DNA from: Streptomyces sp. AC1-42W
Lineage (GTDB): Bacteria; Actinomycetota; Actinomycetes; Streptomycetales; Streptomycetaceae
Assembly: GCF_003248355.1 (NCBI RefSeq)
Contig: NZ_QKWY01000001.1
Location: forward strand, 2,128,001-2,192,000
Reading direction: 5' to 3'
DNA length: 64,000 nt
A program made the position numbers and the translations under genes. Below are positions 43,332 to 51,829 of the stretch, in pieces; within the stretch, counting starts at the first letter, position 1, and the number at the start of each line of letters is the position of its first letter. The notes beneath the pieces were generated by a model. The model was not told where the DNA came from and made no database searches. It worked only from the letters and a program-made list of their open reading frames with translations.

Positions 43332-43366
43332 CGCCCCGTCGGAGACCACAGGTCACCGGCGGGGCG
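43332..43366 (+). terminator. terminator between the two NlpC/P60 genes
   Basis: An 11-bp stem with one G-T pair and a 13-base loop, 44 bases past the stop of the first hydrolase gene. The 158 bases from here to the second hydrolase start hold no riboswitch that I can recognise. Confidence 0.6.
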
Positions 43367-43524
43367 TCACTGTGTGTGGACCCCCGCCGCGCGGCGCGTC
43401 TTTGTCCGCTGTGTGATCACGCGGTTACTGTCTGGCTGCTGTGCGGCTCCCGTACGTCGGTCCGCCCGTCCGGGCGGCAGGGGCCGTGCGCGTCTGCGTA
43501 CAGCGGAAGGGAGCGCGGCGTCCT

Positions 43525-44556
43525 GTGGGGTCCCATCGCCGTTCCAAGAAGACCGGAGCCGGACGCGGCGCACGGGCCGGCGCCCTGACGGCGGCCGCCG
43601 CCACCGCGGCCGCGACGCTCGGCACCGCAGGCGCCCACGCCGAGCCGCAGGACACCCCGCAGTCCGTGGGCGCCCGCGTCGACCGCCTCTACACCGAGGC
43701 CGAACGGGCCACCGAGCGGTACAACCGGGCCGGCGAGGACGTGGCCCGGCTGCGCGGCGAGGTGAACCGGGCCCAGGACCGCGCCGCCCGCACCCAGGAA
43801 CGCATCAACCGCATGGGCGACGAGCTGGGCTCCGCCGCCCGCGCGGAGTACCGGTCCGGCGGCATCGACCCCTCGCTCGCGCTGCTGCTCACCTCCGACC
43901 CCGACAGCTACCTCGACCGGGCCGCCGCCGTCACCCTGGCCGGTACCCACCGCGCCCACGCCCTCGACGAACTGCGCAGGGCCCGCCGGGCGCTCGCCCA
44001 GACCCGCGCCGAGGCCGCCCGCTCACTGGCCGGCCTGGAGCGCGGCCGGGAGGCCGTGGGCCGCCACAAGCGCACCGTCCAGCACAAGCTGGCCCGGGCC
44101 AGGCAGCTCCTGGGAACGCTGCCGGACTCCGAACGGGCCGCCCACGCCCGCGCCTCCCGCGACGGCCGCGCGCCGGGCACCGGACTCCTCGCCGGGCTGC
44201 CGGCCGGCTCGCCCCGCGCCGCCGTCGCCGTCCTGGCCGCGCAGCGGGCCCTCGGCCTGCCGTACGTGTGGGGCGCGAGCGGGCCCTCCGGCTTCGACTG
44301 CTCCGGGCTGATGAAGTGGGCGTGGGCCCAGGCCGGGGTGAGCCTGCCGCGCACCTCGCAGGCCCAGCGCCACGCGGGCCGGATGATCCCGCTGTCCGAG
44401 GCCCGCCCCGGCGACCTCGTCGCCTACCGCGCGGACGCGAGCCACATCGCCATGTACGTGGGGAACGGGCAGGTCATCCACGCCCCGTACCCCGGCGCCC
44501 GGGTCCGCTACGACCCCGTGGGCATGATGCCCGTCTCCTCGGTCACCCGCGTCTGA
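43525..44556 (+). CDS. NlpC/P60 family peptidoglycan endopeptidase, paralogue
   Basis: A 343-residue paralogue of the preceding hydrolase with the same plan: signal peptide (to about GAHAEP, residue 36), Arg-rich coiled coil containing YRSGGIDPSLALLLTSDPD, and NlpC/P60 domain with Cys in SGFDCSGLMKWA and His in DASHIAMYVGNG. The coiled coil is much richer in Arg and Ala than its twin, indicating early divergence after duplication. The GTG start (VGSHRRSKK) gives the same N-terminus as the first copy; AAGGGAG is about 13 bases away, a little far. Alternative upstream GTG codons exist but would bury the signal peptide. Confidence 0.9.
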   Translation: MGSHRRSKKTGAGRGARAGALTAAAATAAATLGTAGAHAEPQDTPQSVGARVDRLYTEAERATERYNRAGEDVARLRGEVNRAQDRAARTQERINRMGDELGSAARAEYRSGGIDPSLALLLTSDPDSYLDRAAAVTLAGTHRAHALDELRRARRALAQTRAEAARSLAGLERGREAVGRHKRTVQHKLARARQLLGTLPDSERAAHARASRDGRAPGTGLLAGLPAGSPRAAVAVLAAQRALGLPYVWGASGPSGFDCSGLMKWAWAQAGVSLPRTSQAQRHAGRMIPLSEARPGDLVAYRADASHIAMYVGNGQVIHAPYPGARVRYDPVGMMPVSSVTRV

Positions 44557-44584
44557 CCGCGCGCCCTGCCCGTACGCTCGTCAT

Positions 44585-45826
44585 GTGGTCGAACAGGTGC
44601 GCAGGCGTGCGGGGCGGCGGCGGGCGGCGGGTGCCGTGCTCGCCGCGCTGCTGTGCGCCGCCGGCTGCTCGGCCCCGGCCGACGAGGCGCCCGGCACCAC
44701 GACCCGCGACATCCGCGCCACCCTCGACCGGCGCGCCGACGCCGTGCTGCGCCACGACGCGGCGGCCTACGCCGCCGTCGTCGATCCGGACGACACGGCC
44801 CTGCGCGGCGCCCAGCGCCGGGAAATCGCCCGGCTCGCGGACGTGCCGCTGAAGTCCTGGACGTACCGGCCGACCCGGGTGACCACGCACGGCCCCGACC
44901 GGGCCACCGCCGACGTGCGGCTCGGCTACCGGATCGAGGGCTACGACAGCGCCCCCGTCACCGTGGACCGGATCATCGACCTGGAACGCGACTCGGCGGA
45001 CGGCCGCTGGTACCTCACCGCGGACCGGGCGGCGGACGGCAGCGTCCGGCAGCTGTGGGAGCAGGGCGACGTCGAGGTGGTGCGCGGGGCGCACAGCCTG
45101 GTCCTGGGCGTCGGCCGCCCGCGCGAGGAGCTGGAGGCCATCGCCGGCACGGCCGACGCGGCGGTGCCCGAGGTCACCGCCGCCTGGCCGGAGCGCTGGG
45201 CCGGGCGCGTGGTGGTGCTGGTGCCGGACAGCGTCGCCGACATGGGTGAACTCCTCGGGTCGCCCGCGTCGAACTACCGGGGCATAGCGGCCGTCACCAC
45301 CGGCGAGACCGGCGGCTCGGGGGAGTCGCCCGCCGACCGGGTGATCGTCAACCCGGAGGCGTACGCCCTGCTCGGCGCGTTCGGACAGCGCGTCGTCCTC
45401 GCCCACGAGACCACCCATGTGGCGACCCGCGAACGCACCTCCGCGGCCACGCCCACCTGGCTCTCCGAGGGGTTCGCGGACTGGGCGGCCTACCGGGACC
45501 AGGAGCGCACCGCCGAGGAGATCGCGCCGGAACTGGCCGACGCGGTCCGCTCCGGCGACGGGCCCGCCGCCCTGCCCGAGGACGAGGACTTCGCGTTCGC
45601 CGGGGACCCGGACCGGCTGGCGAGGGCGTACGAGGGCGGCTGGCTGGCCTGCGAGCTGATCGCGGACCACTGGGGCGAGGAGAGGCTGTTCGCCTTCTAC
45701 CGGGCCGTGGGAGGCCACCAGGGACGCGACGGGGCCGTCGAGGACGCCCTGCACGAGGTGCTCGGCACCACCCCGCAGGACTTCACGGCGCGCTGGCGGC
45801 TGTATCTGCGGAGTCGGCTCGGCTGA
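44585..45826 (+). CDS. secreted gluzincin-type metalloprotease-like lipoprotein
   Basis: A 413-residue exported protein. Lipobox LLCAAGC (Cys28) follows a basic N-terminus. Residues about 35-160 form an NTF2/cystatin-like part. The C-terminal half has a zinc-peptidase signature HETTH (274-278) with a downstream Glu in WLSEGFADWAAY near 296, the gluzincin pattern. YEGGWLACELIADHWGEE is the typical C-terminal helix. Peptidase activity outside the cell is likely but substrate unknown. Only 28 bases separate it from the NlpC/P60 gene, suggesting joint transcription. Its 3' end overlaps the convergent GT87 gene by 44 bases. Confidence 0.82.
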   Translation: MVEQVRRRAGRRRAAGAVLAALLCAAGCSAPADEAPGTTTRDIRATLDRRADAVLRHDAAAYAAVVDPDDTALRGAQRREIARLADVPLKSWTYRPTRVTTHGPDRATADVRLGYRIEGYDSAPVTVDRIIDLERDSADGRWYLTADRAADGSVRQLWEQGDVEVVRGAHSLVLGVGRPREELEAIAGTADAAVPEVTAAWPERWAGRVVVLVPDSVADMGELLGSPASNYRGIAAVTTGETGGSGESPADRVIVNPEAYALLGAFGQRVVLAHETTHVATRERTSAATPTWLSEGFADWAAYRDQERTAEEIAPELADAVRSGDGPAALPEDEDFAFAGDPDRLARAYEGGWLACELIADHWGEERLFAFYRAVGGHQGRDGAVEDALHEVLGTTPQDFTARWRLYLRSRLG

Positions 45827-47090
45827 GCGCGGACGCACCCGCCGCCTCCTCCACGACCCCGCCCGGTACGCCCTCCTGCGCCCCGGCCGGGGCTTCGGCT
45901 TCCGCCTCGGGGGCCCGTACGGTGTCCTGCCACAGCCGGGTGCCGGCCAGCACGCAGGCGGCGACCAGCAGCCCGTTGCGCAGGAACATCAGCGTCAGGC
46001 CGTGCGCGTCGCTCGACACCACATGGACGAAGCCGATCGGGAACTCCAGCTGCGTGACGCCGGTGGCCACCACCACCAGCGCGGCCGGCCACTCCATCCG
46101 GCTCTCCCGCAGCACCAGGCACACGGCGGCCAGCCCGACCAGCCACAGCATGTACTGCGGGCTGATCACCCGGCTCGTCGTGGTGAACAGCAGCACCGCC
46201 GTGAACGCCGCGTCCGCCGCCGTACTCACCCCGAAGGTCCGCGCCCGCAGCCGCCACCGCAGCAGCCAGCCGAACGCCACCAGGCTCAGCCCCAGCGCCA
46301 GCGTGCTCACCAGCTCCACCCCCGGGCCCAGGAACTCCAGCGAGCCGTAGTGCAGCTCCACCCGGCCCTCCCAGCCGAACTGCCGCCACACATGGAAGAC
46401 CAGCGCCCCCAGCGACTCCACCTCGGTGCCCCGGTCGCGCTGGAAGCCCAGGAACGCCAGCGCGCCCGGCGCCGCCGCCACACACGCCAGCAGCAGCCCC
46501 GCCGCCACCGCCGCCGCGGTCGTCCACGCCAGCCGGGTGCCCCGGCCCCGGGCCGTCCCGGCCAGCAGCAGCACCGGCCACACCTTCAGCAGCGCCCCGA
46601 ACGCGGCCAGCGCCCCCATCACCCGCGGATGTCGCAGCCCGGCCAGCAGCGCCGCCACCGCGACGGCCGTCACCATCACGTCGTACCGGGCGTACGCCGT
46701 GGTGCCCAGCAGCGGCACGCCCGCCACCCACACCCACACCCCGGCCGTCCGCCGGCCGGGACCCCGGCTCGCGCGCAGCAGCAGCCCCATGACCAGCGCG
46801 TCGCACAGGAACGCCAGCATGAAGAAGGCCGTGGCGTAGTCCAGGAACGGCAGCAGCGCCGGGGAGAGGATCGCCAGGGCCGCGACCGGCGGGTACTGCC
46901 AGGTGACGTCCGACTCCGGATACGTGCCCGAGCGCAGCACCTCGTACCAGCCGTGGTAGATCACCGACACATCGCTGGTCACATCGAGCCCCGGCGGGGT
47001 GATCACCTTGCTCACCCACAGCAGCAGCACCGCCCTGGTGAGCGCCCAGACCGAGAAGGCCGCCGGACGCGCGCCGCTGGAACCCGTCAT
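45783..47090 (-). CDS. GT87 family integral membrane mannosyltransferase-like protein
   Basis: A 435-residue polytopic protein with about ten to twelve transmembrane helices. It has the family hallmarks of polyprenyl-phosphomannose-dependent alpha-mannosyltransferases: an acidic external loop after helix 1 (DVTSDVSVIYHGWYEVL, then DVTWQYPP, with the Asp/Tyr-Pro-Pro motif) and TTSRVISPQYMLWL in the C-terminal half. Probably adds mannose to a lipid glycan on the outer face; the neighbouring GT4 gene fits such a pathway. ATG start with GGGCAGG upstream. Convergent overlap with the lipoprotein gene. Confidence 0.86.
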   Translation of the reverse strand: MTGSSGARPAAFSVWALTRAVLLLWVSKVITPPGLDVTSDVSVIYHGWYEVLRSGTYPESDVTWQYPPVAALAILSPALLPFLDYATAFFMLAFLCDALVMGLLLRASRGPGRRTAGVWVWVAGVPLLGTTAYARYDVMVTAVAVAALLAGLRHPRVMGALAAFGALLKVWPVLLLAGTARGRGTRLAWTTAAAVAAGLLLACVAAAPGALAFLGFQRDRGTEVESLGALVFHVWRQFGWEGRVELHYGSLEFLGPGVELVSTLALGLSLVAFGWLLRWRLRARTFGVSTAADAAFTAVLLFTTTSRVISPQYMLWLVGLAAVCLVLRESRMEWPAALVVVATGVTQLEFPIGFVHVVSSDAHGLTLMFLRNGLLVAACVLAGTRLWQDTVRAPEAEAEAPAGAQEGVPGGVVEEAAGASALSRADSADTAASAP

Positions 47091-47204
47091 GACCTGCCCT
47101 CACCCGTCGTGGACGCCGTACGAAACAGCCATGATGCCCGCAGCGCCGGTGTGCGGGCCATCCGGCACGGCCGCCCGGCCCCCGGGCCGGTACTGTCGGC
47201 GGCG

Positions 47205-48347
47205 ATGGACAAGACCCTGATCGTGACCAACGACTTCCCGCCCAGGCCGGGCGGCATCCAGGCGTTCCTGCACAACATGGCGCTGCGGCTCGACCCCGAC
47301 CGGGTCGTCGTCTACGCCTCCACCTGGAAGCGCGGGGCCGAGGGCGCGGCCGCCACCGCCGCCTTCGACGCCGAACAGCCGTTCACCGTCGTCCGCGACC
47401 GTACGACGATGCTGCTGCCCACCCCGCGCGTCACCCGGCGCGCCGCGGAGCTGCTGCGCGCCCACGGCTGCGCGTCCGTCTGGTTCGGCGCCGCCGCCCC
47501 GCTCGGGCTGATGGGCCCGGCGCTGCGCGAGGCGGGCGCCCGCCGGCTGGTCGCCACCACGCACGGCCATGAGGCGGGCTGGGCCCAGCTGCCCGCGTCC
47601 CGGCAGCTGCTGCGCCGGATCGGCGAGGGCACCGACACGCTGACCTACCTCGGCGAGTACACCCGCTCCCGGATCGCCGCCGCCCTCACCCCGGCGGCCG
47701 CCCGCCGGATGGTGCGGCTGCCGCCGGGCGTGGACGAGAAGACGTTCCATCCGGACTCCGGCGGCGCGGAGGTCCGGGCCCGGCTCGGGCTCACCGACCG
47801 GCCGGTCGTGGTCTGCGTCTCCCGGCTGGTGCCCCGCAAGGGCCAGGACACCCTGATCCTCGCCCTGCCCGCGATCCTGGCCGCCCAGCCGGACGCGGTG
47901 CTGCTGATCGTGGGCGGCGGGCCCTACGAGGACGAGCTGCGCAAGCTGGCCGCGCGCACCGGGGTGGCCGGCTCGGTGCGGTTCACCGGCGCGGTGCCCT
48001 GGTCGGAGCTGCCCGCGCACTACGGGGCGGGCGACGTCTTCGCGATGCCCTGCCGGACCCGGCGCGGCGGGCTCGACGTGGAGGGCCTGGGCATCGTCTA
48101 CCTGGAGGCGTCCGCGACCGGCCTGCCGGTGGTGGCCGGTGACTCGGGCGGCGCCCCGGACGCGGTGCTGGACGGCGAGACCGGCTGGGTGGTGCGCGGC
48201 GGCGAACCGGGCGAGGCGGCGGAGCGGATCACGGCGCTGCTCGGTGACGCGGAGCTGCGCCGGCGCATGGGGGAGCGGGGCCGGGCCTGGGTCGAGGAGA
48301 AGTGGCGCTGGGACCTGCTTGCCGAACGGCTGCGCGCACTGCTCTGA
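47205..48347 (+). CDS. GT4 family glycosyltransferase (PimB-like)
   Basis: A soluble GT-B glycosyltransferase of 380 residues resembling actinobacterial alpha-mannosyltransferases that build phosphatidylinositol mannosides. The N-terminus TLIVTNDFPPRPGGIQAFL is characteristic of PimB. The nucleotide-sugar domain includes VVCVSRLVPRKGQD near 205, ...FMPCR.. in DVFAMPCRTRRGG near 285, and the EX7E-like VEGLGIVYLEASATGLPVV. Mannose from GDP-mannose is the likely donor. ATG start with weak site. Divergent from the GT87 gene, consistent with a shared envelope-glycolipid role. The exact acceptor is not certain. Confidence 0.85.
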   Translation: MDKTLIVTNDFPPRPGGIQAFLHNMALRLDPDRVVVYASTWKRGAEGAAATAAFDAEQPFTVVRDRTTMLLPTPRVTRRAAELLRAHGCASVWFGAAAPLGLMGPALREAGARRLVATTHGHEAGWAQLPASRQLLRRIGEGTDTLTYLGEYTRSRIAAALTPAAARRMVRLPPGVDEKTFHPDSGGAEVRARLGLTDRPVVVCVSRLVPRKGQDTLILALPAILAAQPDAVLLIVGGGPYEDELRKLAARTGVAGSVRFTGAVPWSELPAHYGAGDVFAMPCRTRRGGLDVEGLGIVYLEASATGLPVVAGDSGGAPDAVLDGETGWVVRGGEPGEAAERITALLGDAELRRRMGERGRAWVEEKWRWDLLAERLRALL

Positions 48348-48358
48348 CACCCGTACGG

Positions 48359-50155
48359 TCACGAGCGGTAGATGGCCTCCACCTCGTCCGCGAAGTCCTT
48401 CGCCACCACGTTCCGCTTCAGCTTCAGCGAGGGCGTGATGTGGCCCGCCTCCTCGGTGAACTGCGCGCCCAGGATGCGGAACTTGCGCACGGACTCGGCC
48501 TTGGAGACCGCGGCGTTGCCGTCGTCCACCGCGCGCTGTACCTCGGCCAGCAGCTCCGCGTCCTCGCGCAGCGACAGCGCGGTCGAACCGGCCGGCTTGC
48601 CGTGCTCCGCCGCCCAGCGGCCCAGGAACTCCTCGTCCAGCGTCACCAGCGCGCCCACGAACGGGCGCCCGTCGCCGACGACCATGCACTCCGCGATCAG
48701 GGCGTGGCCCCGGATGCGGTCCTCGATGACGGCCGGGGCGACGTTCTTGCCGCCCGCCGTCACGATGATCTCCTTCTTGCGGCCGGTGATCGCCAGGTAG
48801 CCGTCCTCGTCGAGGGTGCCGATGTCCCCGGTGTGGAACCAGCCGTCCGCCAGCGCGTCGGCCGTCGCCGCCTCGTTGTTCCAGTAGCCGGAGAACAGGT
48901 GCTCGCCGTGGAGCAGCACCTCGCCGTCGTCCGCGATGCGCACCACGGAACCGGGCAGCGGCTGGCCGACCGTGCCGATCTTCTGCCGGTCCCACGGGTT
49001 GAACGCGGTCGCCGCGCAGGACTCGGTCAGCCCGTAGCCCTCCAGGACGGTGAAGCCGATGCCCCGGTAGAAGTGCCCGAGGCGCTCGCCGAGCGGGGCG
49101 CCGCCGGAGATCGCGTGCTCGCCGCGCCCGCCCAGTACGCCGCGCAGCTTGCCGTAGACCAGCCGGTCGAAGATCCGGTGCTTCAGCCGCAGGCCCAGCG
49201 ACGGGCCCTGCGCGGTGCCCAGCGCGCGGCTGTAGGCGATCGCCGTGTCGGCGGCCCGGTCGAAGATCCGGCCCTTGCCGTCGGCCTGCGCCTTGGCACG
49301 CGCCGCGTTGTAGACCTTCTCGAAGACGCGCGGCACCCCGAGGATCAGCGTCGGCCGGAACGAGGCCAGCTCGTCGGTGAGGTTCTTGATGTCCGGGACG
49401 CAGCCGAGCCTGATCGGCGCCATCACCGAGGCGACCTCGACCAGACGCCCGAAGACGTGCGCGGCGGGCAGGAAGAGCAGGACGGAGCACTCGCCGGTGC
49501 GGAAGAGGGGCTTGAGGCGTTCCACGACGTTGCCGCACTCCGCGAAGAAGCTGCGGTGGGTCAGCACACAGCCCTTCGGGCGGCCCGTGGTGCCCGAGGT
49601 GTAGACGATGGTGGCCGGGTCGTCCGCCCGGGCCGCCGCGCCGCGCAGCTCCGCGGTCTCGTCGGAGACGCCGGCGCCCAGCTCCCCGAGCGTGTCCACG
49701 GCACCCTTGTCGATCTGCCACACATGGCGCAGCTCGGGCAGCCGGTCGCGCACGGAGGCGACGGAGCCGGCGTGGACGTCGCTCTCCACCAGCACCGCGA
49801 CGGCCCCCGAGTCACCGAGAATCCACTGCACCTGCTCGGCGGAGCTGGTCTCGTAGACCGGTACGGTGACCGCGCCCGCGCTCCAGATCGCGAAGTCCAG
49901 CAGCACCCACTCGTAACGGGTGCGGGACATCAGGGCGACCCGGTCGCCGGGCTCGACGCCGGCCGCGATCAGGCCCTTGGCGGCCGCGCGCACCTCCGCC
50001 AGGAACTCGACGGCCGTGACGTCCGTCCAGACGCCGGCCACCTTGCGGCTCATCACCGCGACATCGGGATGCTGAGCGGCATTGCGGCGGATGAGATCCG
50101 TCAGGTTGCCGTCCGAGGGGACCTCGTACAGGGCCGGAAGGCTGAACTCGCGCAA
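48359..50155 (-). CDS. long-chain acyl-CoA synthetase (AMP-forming)
   Basis: A 598-residue ANL-superfamily enzyme of the FadD15 type that activates long fatty acids to acyl-CoA. The core motifs are intact: IVYTSGTTGRPKGCVLTH near residue 175 (P-loop), LEGYGLTESCA near 360, DGWFHTGDIGTLDEDGYLAITGRKKEII near 445 and a C-terminal lysine in SLKLKRN. It starts LREFSLPALYEV with a TTG codon 8 bases after GAGGAG, which decides the start. Convergent with the GT4 gene at an 11-base distance. Confidence 0.94.
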   Translation of the reverse strand: MREFSLPALYEVPSDGNLTDLIRRNAAQHPDVAVMSRKVAGVWTDVTAVEFLAEVRAAAKGLIAAGVEPGDRVALMSRTRYEWVLLDFAIWSAGAVTVPVYETSSAEQVQWILGDSGAVAVLVESDVHAGSVASVRDRLPELRHVWQIDKGAVDTLGELGAGVSDETAELRGAAARADDPATIVYTSGTTGRPKGCVLTHRSFFAECGNVVERLKPLFRTGECSVLLFLPAAHVFGRLVEVASVMAPIRLGCVPDIKNLTDELASFRPTLILGVPRVFEKVYNAARAKAQADGKGRIFDRAADTAIAYSRALGTAQGPSLGLRLKHRIFDRLVYGKLRGVLGGRGEHAISGGAPLGERLGHFYRGIGFTVLEGYGLTESCAATAFNPWDRQKIGTVGQPLPGSVVRIADDGEVLLHGEHLFSGYWNNEAATADALADGWFHTGDIGTLDEDGYLAITGRKKEIIVTAGGKNVAPAVIEDRIRGHALIAECMVVGDGRPFVGALVTLDEEFLGRWAAEHGKPAGSTALSLREDAELLAEVQRAVDDGNAAVSKAESVRKFRILGAQFTEEAGHITPSLKLKRNVVAKDFADEVEAIYRS

Positions 50156-50452
50156 GACTGCTGCTCCTCATCGGGCTCCGGTGCCACGACTCTGTGTGAC
50201 GCACCGGCGCGGTCCAAGATGGCGGGTGCTCAGTGGAGGTGAGCACGACTGGACTGCCCGGACGTTACCCACCAGTACTCGGTTCCGGATAGGGGGTCCC
50301 GGCCAGATGTCTTATGCGTCACACATATCGGTCGTCCTTTCGCGCACAGTAGTCCACCTCCACACACACCGGGAAGTAACCGCAGGTCCGGGCCCCGCCA
50401 GGGCAAACCGGACCCTCTACCCCGGCCGCGAGGACGCGCCTGGGGTGACCCC

Positions 50453-51259
50453 ATGCGAGCAGGAGCGAACAGCCGGACGGCCGCCGCCGGGCGGCGCACC
50501 CGCGTCCATGTGGTCAGCGACGTGCACGGCAACGCCGAGGCGCTGGCCCGCGCCGGGGACGGCGCCGACGCCCTGATCTGCCTCGGTGACCTGGTCCTCT
50601 TCCTCGACTACGCCGACCACTCGCGCGGCATCTTCCCCGACCTCTTCGGCGTCGAGAACACCGACCGGTACGTCGCCCTGCGCACCGAGCGCCGCTTCGA
50701 CGAGGCCCGCGCCCTCGGCCGGACGCTGTGGGCCGGCCTCGACCGCGACGCCGCGATCACCGCGGCCGTCCGCCGCCAGTACGCCGAGATGTTCGCCGCC
50801 CTGCCCACCCCGACGTACGCCACCTACGGCAATGTGGACATCCCGGCCCTCTGGTCCGAGTACGCCGCGCCCGGCACCACCGTTCTGGACGGGGAGCGCG
50901 CCGAGATCGGCGGCCTCGTCTTCGGCTTCGCCGGCGGCGGCCTGCGCACCCCGATGCGCACCCCGTACGAGATCGGCGACGAGGAGTACGCCGCCAGGAT
51001 CGAGGCCCTCGGCGAGGTCGACGTGCTCTGCACCCACATCCCGCCCGACGTCCCCGAGCTGGTCTACGACACCGTCGCGCGCCGCTTCGAACGCGGCAGC
51101 CGGGCCCTGCTCGACGCCATCCGCCGCACCCGCCCGCGCTACGCCCTGTTCGGCCACGTCCACCAGCCGCTCGCCCGGCGGATGCGGATCGGCGCCACCG
51201 AGTGCGTGAACGTCGGCCACTTCGCCTCCACCGGCCGGCCCTGGGTCCTGGAGTGGTGA
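50453..51259 (+). CDS. calcineurin-type metallophosphoesterase
   Basis: A 268-residue soluble phosphoesterase of the YfcE/ApaH-like group. Motifs in order: VHVVSDVHGNAEAL near residue 19 (metal-binding D-x-H), ICLGDLVLF near 42, ATYGNVDIPAL near 124 (GNHD-like), CTHIPP near 193 and FGHVHQPLARR near 235. It begins with a short Arg/Ala-rich stretch. The substrate could be a cyclic nucleotide, phosphoprotein or phospholipid. It heads a run of same-strand genes (SRPBCC, ArsA-like, DUF5304, glkA). Confidence 0.9.
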   Translation: MRAGANSRTAAAGRRTRVHVVSDVHGNAEALARAGDGADALICLGDLVLFLDYADHSRGIFPDLFGVENTDRYVALRTERRFDEARALGRTLWAGLDRDAAITAAVRRQYAEMFAALPTPTYATYGNVDIPALWSEYAAPGTTVLDGERAEIGGLVFGFAGGGLRTPMRTPYEIGDEEYAARIEALGEVDVLCTHIPPDVPELVYDTVARRFERGSRALLDAIRRTRPRYALFGHVHQPLARRMRIGATECVNVGHFASTGRPWVLEW

Positions 51260-51375
51260 AGCCCCTCCCCGGGGCCGCCGGGCGGACCCTGGGACGGGCC
51301 GCCGGACGCACGCGATAGCCTTCTGGCGGCAGGCACTGCCGACGGACCGGTACACCGCACTGGAGGGCCACAGCG

Positions 51376-51825
51376 ATGGCTGAACACACCAGCTCGAGCA
51401 TCACGATCGAGGCGGCACCGGCCGACGTCATGGCTGTGATCGCCGACTTCGACCGCTACCCGGAATGGACCGGCGAGGTCAAGGAGGCCGAGGTCCTCGG
51501 CACCGACGACCGCGGCCGCGCCGAGAAGGTCCGCCTCGTCCTGGACGCCGGGGCGATCAAGGACGACCACACCCTTGCCTACACCTGGATCGGCGACTAC
51601 GAGGTCAGCTGGACCCTGGTCAAGTCGCAGATGCTCCGCGCCATCGACGGCTCCTACGCGCTCGCCCCCCTCGGCAAGGGCGACCGCACCGAGGTCACCT
51701 ACCGGCTGACCGTGGACGTCAAGATTCCGATGCTCGGCATGATCAAGCGCAAGGCCGAGAAGGTCATCATCGACCGGGCGCTCGCCGGTCTGAAGAAGCG
51801 CGTCGAGTCCGTCCCGAAGGGCTGA
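51376..51825 (+). CDS. SRPBCC (START-like) family protein
   Basis: A 149-residue protein with the helix-grip fold of the polyketide cyclase/START superfamily: SSSITIEAAPADVMAVIADFDRYPEWTGEVKEAEVL at the start, an amphipathic C-terminal helix (AEKVIIDRALAGLKKRVESVPKG), and a beta-rich middle. It should bind a hydrophobic ligand in a central cavity. GGAGGG precedes the ATG. Only four bases separate it from the ArsA-like gene, so the two are in one operon and probably share a task. Confidence 0.9.
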   Translation: MAEHTSSSITIEAAPADVMAVIADFDRYPEWTGEVKEAEVLGTDDRGRAEKVRLVLDAGAIKDDHTLAYTWIGDYEVSWTLVKSQMLRAIDGSYALAPLGKGDRTEVTYRLTVDVKIPMLGMIKRKAEKVIIDRALAGLKKRVESVPKG

Positions 51826-51829
51826 CCGC

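Noticed and set aside
43401..43524. Second ydaO-type riboswitch before the second NlpC/P60 gene
   Set aside because: The characteristic CCGCCGAGTCCG and GGAGCCGGGG blocks are absent.
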